Of a stretch of 46,183 nucleotides of DNA, positions 18,105 through 28,627 are shown one piece after another. The notes under the pieces are model-generated. The model searched no databases. It was not told the DNA's origin and saw nothing but the letters and a program-made list of their open reading frames with translations. Source of the DNA: JABMRW01 sp964396965 (lineage in GTDB: Bacteria > Chloroflexota > Dehalococcoidia > Dehalococcoidales > BS750m-G39). The position numbers and the translations under genes are program-made. The stretch spans positions 1 to 46,183 of the forward strand of contig CAYNGD010000014.1 of assembly GCA_964396965.1 (NCBI GenBank), written 5' to 3'. Numbering within the stretch: the stretch's first letter is position 1; the number at the start of each line of letters is the position of its first letter.

Positions 18105-18380
18105 TTACTCTTGGGGCGGCTGTGACTCGGTCTTCAGCCTTTCGTAGTATTCCAGTTTGCCGGTGGTTACCAGCTCGGTAATCTTCTTGGCGATGGCCTC
18201 TCCCACGCCGGGGACTTCTCTGAGCCTGCCTTCTAGAGCCAGCTGCCCTACCTCCACCGGCAGCTCCTCAATGGAGCGGGCGGCCTTGCGGTAGGCCCGT
18301 ATCTTGAAGATGTTGTCCTTTTTGAGTTCCAGCCGCTGGGCGATATCGACAAATACGGCGGCGATCTGTTGGTTGTTCAC
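18105..18380 (-). CDS. Stand-alone PolX-type helix-hairpin-helix domain protein
   Basis: A 91-aa protein equal to the N-terminal 8-kDa domain of family X DNA polymerases (IAQRLELKKDNIFKIRAYRKAARSI, then helix-hairpin-helix LREVPGVGEAIAKKI). The polymerase, PHP and palm domains are absent and the gene ends cleanly, so it is either a natural single-domain protein or an old truncation. Start GTG behind AAGGGG. DNA binding at gaps or ends is inferred from the domain. It lies between two orphan genes in the secA operon. Confidence 0.85.
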   Translation of the reverse strand: MNNQQIAAVFVDIAQRLELKKDNIFKIRAYRKAARSIEELPVEVGQLALEGRLREVPGVGEAIAKKITELVTTGKLEYYERLKTESQPPQE

Positions 18381-18391
18381 GGGGTTTCCCC

Positions 18392-18673
18392 TTAGCCACC
18401 GGGTAGAAAGACATTTACCCCCATGCCGGCCTTGGCGTAGACCTGCCAGGTTGTCCTCTCCTTGGGGCCTATCCTGGCCAGGTTCTGCACCAGGCGGATG
18501 TGGGCCTCACCCAGGCCGAACTTCCTCTTTAGCTCCTCTATCCGGGCTCTGGCCTGCCTTTCGTTGCCAAAGGCGCTTTCCAGCCCAAAGCCGTCTTGCT
18601 GGTAGCGCTGCCGGAGGGCGACCTCCTGGGCCAGGCCAAAGGTTACGTCTTGGACCAGCCTTCGTTTCCACAT
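18392..18673 (-). CDS. Hypothetical protein, 93 aa, in secA operon
   Basis: Unrecognised. It is a mainly helical protein (LAQEVALRQRYQQDGFG, NERQARARIEELKRKFG) with an ITR-like basic centre and a Gly-rich end. It starts 3 bp after the secA stop with GGAAGGTGAACA before ATG. That tight spacing suggests coupled translation with secA but says nothing on function. Confidence 0.7.
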   Translation of the reverse strand: MWKRRLVQDVTFGLAQEVALRQRYQQDGFGLESAFGNERQARARIEELKRKFGLGEAHIRLVQNLARIGPKERTTWQVYAKAGMGVNVFLPGG

Positions 18674-18676
18674 TGT

Positions 18677-21331
<2,655 letters not shown>

Positions 21332-21334
21332 TGT

Positions 21335-22279
21335 TCACCCCTGTTCAAACATAGCTCCTATGGATAGGCCGGTGTGAATGCGGTGGATGGCCTCACCCAG
21401 CAGGGGGGCTATGGGTAAAACGGTAATCTTGTCCAGTTTCTTGTCACCAGAGACGGGAACGGTGTCGGTAACCACCACCTCTTTGACCGGGCAGGAGGCT
21501 ATCCTGGAGATAGCCTTGCCGGAGAATATGGGGTGGGTGCAGCAGGCGTAGGTCTGTTTGACCCCGTGCTTCTCCAGCGCCGAGATAACGCCCACCAGTG
21601 AGCCGGCGGTGTCTATCTCGTCGTCCACGGTGAGCGCCGCTCTGCCCTCCACCTCGCCGATGATGTTCAATGTCTCCGTCAGGTCGTCGTTGCCCAGCCG
21701 CCTCTTTTCCACAATAGCCAGCGGGGCATTGAGCCTGGCGGCTACATCCCGCGCCCGCTTGCTAATGCCGATATCGGTGGCCACCACCACCAGGTTATCG
21801 AACTCTCTTTTTTTAAAATAGTCGCTGAGCAGGAACTCAGCCGTCAGCTCATCAACCGGTATGTTAAAGAAGCCCTGAATCTGGGGGGCGTGCAGGTCCA
21901 CCGTCAGCATCCGGTTGGCGCCGGCCACGGTGAGCAGGTCGGCAATAAGCCTAGCGGTTATCGGCACCCGGGGCTGGTCTTTCTTGTCGGTGCGGCCATA
22001 GCCGTAGTAGGGGATGACGGCGGTGATGCGTCCCGCCGAGGCCCTTTTCAGGGCGTCGAGCATAATCAGCAGCTCGACCAGGCTCCGGTTCACCGGCGAG
22101 CACAGGGGCTGGATGACGAAGGTATCCCTCTGGCGCACGTTCTCCAGTATGCGGACGAATATATTCTCGTTGCTGAACTCAAAGACCTCGCACCGGCCCA
22201 GCGGCATGCCCAGGTAGTCGGCTACCTGCTGGGCGAGGAGGGGGTGGGCATTGCCGGTAAATACCTTCAGCTCATCCAC
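21335..22279 (-). CDS. prs: Ribose-phosphate pyrophosphokinase
   Basis: A 314-aa PRPP synthase, making PRPP for nucleotide, His and Trp synthesis. The ATP loop GRTDKKDQPR, the regulatory flexible loop region (KRRLGNDD) and the PRPP-binding motif LTVDDEIDTAGS are visible (VDDMIDTAGT in most relatives). Length matches class I enzymes. It lies directly upstream of secA. Confidence 0.96.
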   Translation of the reverse strand: MDELKVFTGNAHPLLAQQVADYLGMPLGRCEVFEFSNENIFVRILENVRQRDTFVIQPLCSPVNRSLVELLIMLDALKRASAGRITAVIPYYGYGRTDKKDQPRVPITARLIADLLTVAGANRMLTVDLHAPQIQGFFNIPVDELTAEFLLSDYFKKREFDNLVVVATDIGISKRARDVAARLNAPLAIVEKRRLGNDDLTETLNIIGEVEGRAALTVDDEIDTAGSLVGVISALEKHGVKQTYACCTHPIFSGKAISRIASCPVKEVVVTDTVPVSGDKKLDKITVLPIAPLLGEAIHRIHTGLSIGAMFEQG

Positions 22280-22304
22280 AGGCTCTTACCTCTCTTTTCT
22301 AATA

Positions 22305-22592
22305 TCAATAACCGCCGATAAGGGCTTCCAAGAAGGAGACTTTCTTATAGAGTGTTACCGTTCTCTCTTTCCAGACGTAGGTCTGCTCGGCCACCAGCTT
22401 ATACTGGGTCACCTCCGGTTGGGCGATTGCTCCAGAGTGGGTGGTATAGGGCTCCTCGACGTAATAGCCCTCCGGGGCCAGGTATTTCTCGGTACCCTGG
22501 TAGGAGGATACCTCCTTGAGGGGCAGGGCGCAGAAAACGATGACGAAGACAGCCAAGGCTGCCCCTATGCCTATAGCCAGTTTGTTCACCAT
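22305..22592 (-). CDS. Small membrane-anchored protein, 95 aa
   Basis: An unrecognised protein with an N-terminal signal-anchor (LAIGIGAALAVFVIVFCALPL) and an extracytoplasmic, Tyr- and Thr-rich remainder containing a possible repeat of Y-x-V-E/K (YYVEEPYTTHS, QTYVWKERTVTLYKK). ATG 22592 is preferred over GTG 22601, since AGGTGA sits 7 bp before it and overlaps the GTG. It lies between a crotonase and prs. Confidence 0.7.
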   Translation of the reverse strand: MVNKLAIGIGAALAVFVIVFCALPLKEVSSYQGTEKYLAPEGYYVEEPYTTHSGAIAQPEVTQYKLVAEQTYVWKERTVTLYKKVSFLEALIGGY

Positions 22593-22597
22593 GACAA

Positions 22598-23401
22598 TCA
22601 CCTCCCTTTAAAGACGGGTTTTCTCTTTTCACGAAAGGCTACGAGAGCCTCCCGGGTATCTTCTGAGGTCAGGCATATGGCCTGGCAGGTAGCCCCCAGT
22701 TCCAGCGCCGTCCCCAGGTCGGTATCTAGTCCCCGATGCAACTGGAGCTTAGCCAGCCGGTTGGCCAGCGGTGAGTTTAGGCTAATCTTCTTGGCCATCG
22801 CCATGGTTTCCTGCTCCAGCGAGGCGGCTGGTACCAGCCGGTTCAGCACCCCCAGCCTCAGCGCCTCTTCCGCCTCCAGTAAATCGGCGGTATAGATAAA
22901 CTCGGCGGCCTTGGCCAGTCCCATTACCCTGGGCATCAGCCAGGCCCCACCGGCGGCCGGGGTCAGCCCCATCTTGGTGAAGGCTACCATGAATTTGGCA
23001 TTCTCCGAGCCTATCCGTATATCACAGGCTAGGGCCAGGTCAAAGCCCAGGCCGACGGCGGCCCCGTTTATCATGCCGATGGTCGGTATATCCAGGTTGT
23101 ATAGCTGGAGGATTATTCCCTGATAGACGTGGTGGAAGGTATCGCTGACTTTCTGGACGCTGCCGCCGTATTCCTCGACCATATTCTCGCTGACATCGCC
23201 GCCGCTGCAGAAGGCCCGGCCAGCGCCGGTCAGCACCAGGACCTTGATATCCTCGTCATTGTGGATGTCGGCCAGAGACTCGATCAGTTCCTGCTCCATC
23301 TCGCGAGTAATGGCGTTTAACCGCTCCGGGCGGTTCAGGATGATTTTAGCCACATTTGCCTCTTTGCTGAAAACGATATTCTCGAACTTGGCAGTATCCA
23401 C
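22598..23401 (-). CDS. Crotonase-family protein lacking hydratase glutamates
   Basis: A 267-aa enoyl-CoA hydratase/isomerase superfamily member. Oxyanion-hole motifs GAGRAFCSGGDVSEN and AAVGLGFDLALACDIRI are present. The first catalytic Glu is Asp here (GFDLALACD), and the second Glu position holds a hydrophobic residue (VAFTKMGLTP), so a classical hydratase reaction is unlikely. Isomerase, decarboxylase or thioesterase activity is possible. GTG start behind GGAGG. First gene of the operon that leads to prs and secA. Confidence 0.87.
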   Translation of the reverse strand: MDTAKFENIVFSKEANVAKIILNRPERLNAITREMEQELIESLADIHNDEDIKVLVLTGAGRAFCSGGDVSENMVEEYGGSVQKVSDTFHHVYQGIILQLYNLDIPTIGMINGAAVGLGFDLALACDIRIGSENAKFMVAFTKMGLTPAAGGAWLMPRVMGLAKAAEFIYTADLLEAEEALRLGVLNRLVPAASLEQETMAMAKKISLNSPLANRLAKLQLHRGLDTDLGTALELGATCQAICLTSEDTREALVAFREKRKPVFKGR

Positions 23402-23485
23402 CTCTTAATGCCTCCTCCCCCTTGAAAACAGGGGGGATATATATCTATATATAATAGCATAATACAGGAGTGATTGGTAAAAATC

Positions 23486-24730
23486 TCAGTTGTCAATGCC
23501 CGGCACCGGGAAGCGGGAGCACATCTGGATGACCTCTTCTCCCACCTCCTTTTTAATCTCAGAGCTATCAATATGGGTCAGGATTTTTATAATCCAGGCA
23601 GCGACTTGCTTTATCTCTTCTCTGCCGAAGCCTCTGGTAGTGACCGCCGGGGTGCCCAGCCTAATGCCACCAGTAATCCGGGGCGGCTGCTTATCGAAGG
23701 GAATGGCATTGCGGTTGACCACAATGCCCGCCGACCCCAAGGCCTGCTCGGCCTGCCGGCCGGTAATGCCGGTCTCGGTGAGGTCAACCAGGACCAGGTG
23801 GTTGTCGGTGCCGCCTGAGATTAAGCGCAGGCCGTTCTGCTGCAGCCCGCTGGCCAGAGCCTGGGCGTTGTCCAGCACCGCCCGCTGGTAGTCGGTAAAG
23901 CCGGGCTGTAGTGCCTCCTGGAAACAGACCGCCTTGGCGGCGATGGTGTGCATCATCGGGCCTCCCTGCATCCTGGGGAAAACGGCATCGTCTATGGCCG
24001 GGGCCAGCTCTTGGCGGCAGAGGATAAAGCCGCTGCGGGGGCCGCGCAGCGTCTTGTGGGTGGTTGAGGTGATTACCTCGGCGTAGGGGATGGGAGTGGG
24101 GTGCAGGCCCACCGCCACCATACCGGCGATGTGGGCCATATCCACCATCAGCTTGGCCTCCACCAGGTCGGCGATATTGCGGAGGCGCTCGAAGTCAATA
24201 ATCCTGGGGTAGGCGCTGGCGCCGGCCACAATCAACTTGGGCTTGTGCTCTCTGGCCAGCCGCTCTATCTCCGGGTAATCTATCCTTTCCGTCTCCCGGT
24301 TAAGCCCGTAGTGGATGAAGTTATAGGACTTTCCGGAGAAGCTTACTGGAGCCCCGTGGGTCAGGTGGCCGCCGTGGGCCAGGCTCATCCCCATGACGGT
24401 GTCCCCGTATTCCAGCAGGGCATAGTACGAGGCCATGTTGGCCTGGGCCCCGCTGTGGGGCTGGACATTGGCGTGCTCTGCCTTGTAGAGCTCCCTGGCC
24501 CGCTGGATGGCCAGCTCTTCCACTATGTCCACGTTTTCGCAGCCGCCATAATAGCGCTGGCCGGGGTAGCCCTCGGCGTATTTGTTGGTTAGGAATGAGC
24601 CCTCGGCCTGGAGCACCGCCTGACTGGCGTAGTTCTCCGAGGCGATAAGGTTTATCGTCTCCCGCTGCCGCTTTGACTCCAGTTCCATCGCCCGGCTGAT
24701 TTCGGGGTCGGTAGACTTTAAAGGGTCCAT
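23486..24730 (-). CDS. glyA: Serine hydroxymethyltransferase
   Basis: A 414-aa PLP enzyme that interconverts serine and glycine with tetrahydrofolate. Motifs include INLIASENYAS near the N-terminus, EHANVQPHSGAQAN, MVDMAHIAGMVAVGLHP, and the PLP lysine in ITSTTHKTLRGPRSGFI. The length is normal. It starts behind GGGAGG with its own promoter, and a gap of 84 bp separates its stop from the downstream crotonase. Confidence 0.97.
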   Translation of the reverse strand: MDPLKSTDPEISRAMELESKRQRETINLIASENYASQAVLQAEGSFLTNKYAEGYPGQRYYGGCENVDIVEELAIQRARELYKAEHANVQPHSGAQANMASYYALLEYGDTVMGMSLAHGGHLTHGAPVSFSGKSYNFIHYGLNRETERIDYPEIERLAREHKPKLIVAGASAYPRIIDFERLRNIADLVEAKLMVDMAHIAGMVAVGLHPTPIPYAEVITSTTHKTLRGPRSGFILCRQELAPAIDDAVFPRMQGGPMMHTIAAKAVCFQEALQPGFTDYQRAVLDNAQALASGLQQNGLRLISGGTDNHLVLVDLTETGITGRQAEQALGSAGIVVNRNAIPFDKQPPRITGGIRLGTPAVTTRGFGREEIKQVAAWIIKILTHIDSSEIKKEVGEEVIQMCSRFPVPGIDN

Positions 24731-24747
24731 TTATCCTCCCGGCTTAA

Positions 24748-24776
24748 AGTCTACAACCGCACTTCCTCACTGTCAA
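24748..24776 (-). promoter_or_regulatory. Predicted promoter of glyA
   Basis: On the reverse strand TTGACA (24776-24771), a 17-bp spacer and TAGACT (24753-24748) lie 18 bp before the start codon. Confidence 0.6.
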
Positions 24777-24838
24777 ACCCCCGTACTCTTTATAACCGTT
24801 ACCAAAGTAGGTGAGTAATTTGTTTTAATGCCTGCCCC

Positions 24839-24873
24839 TTTACCCTAGACAACTAAAATGCTAGAATTCTAGC
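24839..24873 (+). promoter_or_regulatory. Predicted yebC promoter with palindrome on the -10 box
   Basis: TTTACC (24839-24844), a 17-bp spacer and TAGAAT (24862-24867). The perfect 14-bp palindrome GCTAGAATTCTAGC (24860-24873) covers the -10 box, so it could be a repressor site. Confidence 0.5.
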
Positions 24874-24907
24874 AAAAGGTGTTGATGTTTTAGCCAGAGG
24901 TAAATAT

Positions 24908-25657
24908 ATGTCTGGACACTCCAAATGGTCAACGATTAAACGGCAGAAGGGGGTGGCTGACGCCCGCCGGGGGCAGGTCTTCACCAAGCTTGCCCGCGAG
25001 ATTATCGTGGCGGTGCGGGAGGGCGGCGATAACCCTGAGGGCAACTTCCGCCTCCGGCTGGTTATACAGAAAGCCCGCGATAACAACATGCCCCTGGACA
25101 ACATAGAACGGGCTATCAAGCGGGGCAGCGGCCATGCCGAGGGCGCCAGCCTGGTGGAGATGACCCTTGAGGGCTACGGTCCCAACGGGGCGGCTATCCT
25201 GGTAAAGGCGGTGAGTGACAACCGCAACCGGACCCTGCAGGATGTGAGGAATATCTTTTACCGCAACGGCGGCAACCTGGGTGAGGCCGGCTGTGTCGCC
25301 TGGCTCTTCGACTCCAAGGGGGTGATTACGGTGGAGACCAACGGCCAGGACGCCGAGGGGCTGGCCCTGCAGGCTATCGATGCCGGTTCCGAGGACGTCA
25401 GGATAGAGAAGGGTTATATCGAGGTCTACACCAAGCCCACCGAACTGGAGAAGGTCAGGGAGTCGCTGGAGGCGAAGAATATCGCCATCGCCTCGGCGGA
25501 GCTATCCATGATACCCAAGAGCACCGTCGAGATGGATGAGAAGGCTGCCCTGCAGACACTGAAGCTGCTGGACAGGCTGGAGGAGCTGGACGAGGTCCAG
25601 CACGTCTCCAGCAATGTTGATTTCTCCGATGCCATCCTGGAGAAATACCAGGAATGA
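24908..25657 (+). CDS. yebC: YebC/PmpR-family regulatory protein
   Basis: A 249-aa protein of the universal YebC family: SGHSKWSTIKRQKG and KLAREIIVAVREGG at the start, then RAIKRGSG, EGYGPNG and CVAWLFDSKGVI. Family members act as transcription regulators and, in recent work on several bacteria, as translation factors that relieve stalling at proline stretches. It is the first gene of a yebC-ruvC-ruvA cluster, an arrangement common in bacteria. Confidence 0.96.
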   Translation: MSGHSKWSTIKRQKGVADARRGQVFTKLAREIIVAVREGGDNPEGNFRLRLVIQKARDNNMPLDNIERAIKRGSGHAEGASLVEMTLEGYGPNGAAILVKAVSDNRNRTLQDVRNIFYRNGGNLGEAGCVAWLFDSKGVITVETNGQDAEGLALQAIDAGSEDVRIEKGYIEVYTKPTELEKVRESLEAKNIAIASAELSMIPKSTVEMDEKAALQTLKLLDRLEELDEVQHVSSNVDFSDAILEKYQE

Positions 25658-25667
25658 GTCCGGCCCG

Positions 25668-26171
25668 ATGAGGATTTTAGGTATTGACCCGGGGACAGTA
25701 ATCATGGGCTACGGTGTCATTGAAGCCGGTGACGACGGGATAATCCTGCTTGACAGCGGCGCTTTAGTCACCCGGGAGCGCTCCCCTATCGGGGAGCGCC
25801 TGAGCTTTATCTATCACCGCCTCCTGGAGATAATTTCACGCTATCAGCCCGCTGCCGCGGCCATAGAGCAGCCCTTTATGGCCAAGAACGTCAGGTCGGC
25901 GCTGGCGGTGGGCCGCGCCCAGTCCATCGCCATACTGGCCGCCGCCGAGAAAGGCATCCCAGCCTTTGAATACACCCCGGCCCAGGTCAAGCAGAGGGTG
26001 ACCAACTACGGGGCCAGCACCAAGGAGCAGGTTCAGGAGATGGTCCGGCTCCAGCTTAATTTAGCCGAAGTCCCCCAGCCCAGCGATGCCGCCGACGCTT
26101 TAGCGGTAGCCCTCTGCCACCTCCACGAAACCCGTATAGACAGCCTGCTGGCCCAGGGAGACCAGAGGTGA
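25668..26171 (+). CDS. ruvC: Holliday junction resolvase RuvC
   Basis: A 167-aa endonuclease that cuts Holliday junctions. Acidic catalytic residues are visible: D in LGIDPGT, E in AAIEQPF, and the Asp pair in PSDAADALAVALCH. The start at 25668 is chosen because MRILGIDPG is the family N-terminus; an upstream ATG lies within yebC. Its stop overlaps the ruvA start. Confidence 0.95.
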   Translation: MRILGIDPGTVIMGYGVIEAGDDGIILLDSGALVTRERSPIGERLSFIYHRLLEIISRYQPAAAAIEQPFMAKNVRSALAVGRAQSIAILAAAEKGIPAFEYTPAQVKQRVTNYGASTKEQVQEMVRLQLNLAEVPQPSDAADALAVALCHLHETRIDSLLAQGDQR

Positions 26172-26752
26172 TAGCATTTCTCAAGGGAACCATGCGGGCG
26201 CTGGGCGGCGACTGGGCCGTTATTGACGTTAACGGTATCGGCTTCCGCGTCCATATGCCCACCTCCACCATGTCCGCCCTGGGGGCTATCGGCGACGAGG
26301 TCGAGCTGCATACCCACCTCCACCTCAGGGAGGACAACGTCAGCCTCTACGGCTTCGCCACCCCCGAGGAGCTCGGGCTTTTCCGGACCCTGCTCGGGGT
26401 ATCGGGCTTAGGCCCCAGGCTGGCACTAGCCATGCTCTCGGCGATGAGCGTCGAGAAGCTGGCCATGGCTATCGCCAGCGGTAACACCGACCTGCTCTCC
26501 GAGGTCCCTGGCATCGGCAAGAAGACGGCCAACCGCATTATTTTAGAGCTTAAGGAGAAGATTGCCGCCGGCTGGCTGGCCGCCCCGCCCCCCGAGTTCG
26601 CCGAGGAGAACGCCGAGGTGCTGGCCGCCCTCACCTCCCTGGGCTACTCGGTAAGGGAGGCCAGCCACGCCGTGGCCGCCCTTCCCCCCGACCCGAAACT
26701 CACCCTAGAGGAAAAAATCAAGCTGGCGCTGGGCTATTTCGCCGCCAAGTAA
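26168..26752 (+). CDS. ruvA: Holliday junction DNA helicase subunit RuvA
   Basis: A 194-aa junction-binding protein. The N-terminal OB domain (MIAFLKGTMRA, VIDVNGIGFRVH) is followed by two HhH motifs (GVSGLGPRLALAML and VPGIGKKTANRII) and a C-terminal domain III (AALTSLGYSVREASHAV) that contacts RuvB. GTG start at 26168 overlaps the ruvC stop by 4 bp. ruvB is not next to it and not in the window. Confidence 0.96.
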   Translation: MIAFLKGTMRALGGDWAVIDVNGIGFRVHMPTSTMSALGAIGDEVELHTHLHLREDNVSLYGFATPEELGLFRTLLGVSGLGPRLALAMLSAMSVEKLAMAIASGNTDLLSEVPGIGKKTANRIILELKEKIAAGWLAAPPPEFAEENAEVLAALTSLGYSVREASHAVAALPPDPKLTLEEKIKLALGYFAAK

Positions 26753-26806
26753 GAAGCCACCCGCCGGCTGCCGGTAGTGCAGAGCCTTTGAAAAAGGGGG
26801 TGACCG

Positions 26807-27019
26807 ATGGAGATAGAGTACGGAGCTGAGGTAAAGGACAAGAACGGCAAGGTGCTGGGTACTGTCAACAAGGTAATGCGGGACTCCTGGACGGGTGAAA
26901 TCACTAAATTTCAGGTCTCCACCGAGCTGAGCGGGGCAGACTTTTTCATTTCCCCTGAGGATGTAGCTGAGGCTAGCCCGAGCGAGGTAAAGCTGAAGAT
27001 CGCTTTTGAGGAAATCTAA
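26807..27019 (+). CDS. PRC-barrel-like small protein
   Basis: A 70-aa protein with a PRC-barrel-like pattern: EYGAEVKDKNGKVLGTVNKV followed by ITKFQVSTE and FFISPEDVAEA. PRC barrels take part in RNA processing and photosynthetic complexes, and often serve as small binding modules. The strong GGGGGTGA site precedes ATG. It is co-directional with ruvA and the resolvase-like gene. Confidence 0.75.
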   Translation: MEIEYGAEVKDKNGKVLGTVNKVMRDSWTGEITKFQVSTELSGADFFISPEDVAEASPSEVKLKIAFEEI

Positions 27020-27058
27020 GGGCGGCGGTATCCCGCCATAAAATTAAAGGAGTCCCCT

Positions 27059-27553
27059 ATGGAAATTGCTCTCTATGTCATTATTTTCATTCTGCTGGCG
27101 GCAGTCCTGGTGCTCATCTTCCGCCCCAGGAAGGTGGAACTCCCGGCCGTAGACGAGCTTGAGGCCAAGCTCAGGTTCGCCCTGGCTTCGGCGGCCTCGG
27201 TCAAGGAGATACAGGACACCCTGGCTGGCCTGCCCCACGATGTCCTGGAGTCGATAACCCGCAGCCTGGGCCAGCGCACCGGCAAGCTCAACGAGCTGCT
27301 GGCCACCTTCGAGCTGACCAAGTACGATAGGCTCTTCTACCTGGGCGAGCCGGTGGACTTCGTCGGCATCAAGTACGGGGAGGGGGTTGATTTCATCGAG
27401 GTCAAGACGGGCCGGGCCAGCCTTTCCCCGGCGGAGAAGGAGCTCAAGGACCTCATCGAGTGCAAGATGGTCAACTACGTGCCGCTATCGGTGCAGCGCA
27501 TCGGCATCGCCGAGGAGATAGACACTGCAGGAGAGAGCGATGAAGGCGACTGA
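27059..27553 (+). CDS. Membrane-anchored Holliday-junction-resolvase-like endonuclease
   Basis: A 164-aa protein of the family described as endonucleases related to archaeal Holliday junction resolvases (Pfam Endonuc_Holl). An N-terminal membrane segment (YVIIFILLAAVLVLIF) precedes a helical region and the nuclease-like core FVGIKYGEGVDFIEVKTGRA, whose D...EVK pattern matches PD-(D/E)xK nucleases. The C-terminal SLSPAEKELKDLIE is typical. It overlaps the next gene by 14 bp and starts behind AAAGGAG. The role of a membrane-bound resolvase-like nuclease is unknown. Confidence 0.82.
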   Translation: MEIALYVIIFILLAAVLVLIFRPRKVELPAVDELEAKLRFALASAASVKEIQDTLAGLPHDVLESITRSLGQRTGKLNELLATFELTKYDRLFYLGEPVDFVGIKYGEGVDFIEVKTGRASLSPAEKELKDLIECKMVNYVPLSVQRIGIAEEIDTAGESDEGD

Positions 27554-27983
27554 GGGGCATATCGGGCGCGTCTTTGTCCTGCGCCTTGAGGACGGTGACC
27601 TTATCCCTGAATGCATCGAGCGCTTCGCCGCCGAGAAAAACATATCGGTAGGGCAGGTGGTACTGGTGGGCGGCATCGGCGGCGGTAAAATCGTCGCTGG
27701 CCCCAGAGACTCGGCAGAGATGCCGCCCGAACCCGTGCTTGTCCCCGTTGACGGCGCCCACGAGGTGGTCGGCGTTGGCATCATCGTCCCGGACAAGAAC
27801 GGCAGGCCCACCCTCCACATCCACGCCTCGCTGGGCCGCGCCGCTAGAGCCCTCACCGGCTGCCTGCGCCCCGGCGTCACCACCTGGCTGGTGGGGGAGG
27901 CTATAATCTACGAGATTCTGGGGGCCAAAGCCGCCCGCCTGCCCGATAAAGCAAGCGGGTTTGATTTGATGGAGATGGGGTAG
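27540..27983 (+). CDS. PPC/DUF296-domain protein
   Basis: A 147-aa PPC (plant and prokaryote conserved, formerly DUF296) domain protein. Hallmarks are VFVLRLEDGDLIPECIERF and VVLVGGIGGGKIV, then the metal-binding-type HIHASLGR. The domain forms trimers; the family includes putative DNA-binding proteins, and its ligand in bacteria is unclear. It is the last gene of the ruvC-ruvA transcript. Confidence 0.85.
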   Translation: MKATEGHIGRVFVLRLEDGDLIPECIERFAAEKNISVGQVVLVGGIGGGKIVAGPRDSAEMPPEPVLVPVDGAHEVVGVGIIVPDKNGRPTLHIHASLGRAARALTGCLRPGVTTWLVGEAIIYEILGAKAARLPDKASGFDLMEMG

Positions 27984-28006
27984 GGACAGAGGCCCCACCT
28001 TTTTTG
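27976..28006 (+). terminator. Possible terminator after the PPC-domain gene
   Basis: A short stem TGGGG/CCCCA spans the stop codon region and is followed by a run of six or more T. It is short-stemmed and may be weak. Confidence 0.4.
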
Positions 28007-28033
28007 ACTTTATTGCAACTAAAGTGTTAGTAT
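28004..28033 (+). promoter_or_regulatory. Predicted promoter of a candidate small RNA
   Basis: TTGACT (28004-28009), an 18-bp spacer and TAGTAT (28028-28033). No start codon with a ribosome-binding site follows before the terminator. Confidence 0.45.
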
Positions 28034-28039
28034 TAATTA

Positions 28040-28108
28040 CGATAGTAAGTCCCAAACAGGGCTACTATGTAAGACCTCCCGCCACAAATGGGGGGTCTCA
28101 CACTTTTT
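28040..28108 (+). ncRNA. Candidate small RNA, about 68 nt
   Basis: Between a predicted promoter (start near 28040) and a strong intrinsic terminator lies a stretch with no ORF. It can form one hairpin (AGTA...CCC with GGG...TACT, around 28044-28068) before the terminator stem. The region is gene-free (27984-28253). An alternative is a terminated leader for the gene at 28254, but more than 140 bp and another promoter-like box separate them. Confidence 0.4.
28072..28108 (+). terminator. Rho-independent terminator
   Basis: AGACCTCCC pairs with GGGGGGTCT (9 bp, one G-T pair, 9-nt loop), followed within a few bases by TTTTT. Confidence 0.7.
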
Positions 28109-28197
28109 AAAACAGTAAAGCCTCCCGCCGTCTAATCCCCCAAAAAGCTAGCCAAACAATCCCCCCAAAAGCGTGTTTAATCCAATGGATATTATGG

Positions 28198-28203
28198 TAT
28201 AGT
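28198..28203 (+). promoter_or_regulatory. Possible -10 box for the 116-aa gene
   Basis: TATAGT lies 50 bp before ATG 28254; only a weak TTTAAT is seen at the -35 distance. Confidence 0.3.
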
Positions 28204-28253
28204 GTTCTTGTGAGAAGCCCCGAGTAACCTGCCTAAATAAAAGGAGGGACAAA

Positions 28254-28604
28254 ATGCCGACTGTAATTGTGGTATATAATGCCAAGGATGCCAATAACGC
28301 GGACGCTTATGAACAGTATCTAAAGAGGAAGAAGATCCCCTTTTTGCGGTCAAAGCCTTACATAAACTCGTTTGAGATGCATCGAGTTGATAAGGTGCTG
28401 GCACCTTCGATAGTCGGTGCCAAGAACCCGCCCTCGGAGCCCCCGTATCAGTTTGTGGCCAGGTGCGAGGTCAATGATATGGAGGCGTTCGCCAAAGACC
28501 ATCAGTCACCCGAAATGCAGGCCTTCGAAGAAGAATACAGCGCCTATCTCGACCCGAATGGGCCTCTCAATGTGTTCACTCTCGGCCATAGGGTTGAGCC
28601 GTAA
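28254..28604 (+). CDS. Ferredoxin-fold-like protein (HapK-like), 116 aa
   Basis: A 116-aa protein with an alternating beta-alpha-beta pattern: VIVVYNAKDANNADAYEQYL, PFLRSKPYINSFEMHRVD and YQFVARCEVNDMEAFAKD. This resembles dimeric alpha/beta-barrel (EthD or REDY/HapK-like) proteins. The match is by pattern only, and no catalytic residue can be assigned. AAAAGGAGG precedes the start. It is monocistronic and converges with the dodecin gene across a hairpin. Confidence 0.65.
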   Translation: MPTVIVVYNAKDANNADAYEQYLKRKKIPFLRSKPYINSFEMHRVDKVLAPSIVGAKNPPSEPPYQFVARCEVNDMEAFAKDHQSPEMQAFEEEYSAYLDPNGPLNVFTLGHRVEP

Positions 28605-28627
28605 GGATAGGCATAGCTACAAAATCA

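Noticed and set aside
23410..23462. Promoter for the crotonase operon in the TATATATCTATATATA tract
   Set aside because: Several -10-like boxes exist but none has a -35 box at 16-18 bp; left uncalled.
24731..24907. Glycine or other riboswitch in the glyA-yebC divergent region
   Set aside because: Spacers from promoter to start are only 18-40 bp, too short for an aptamer.
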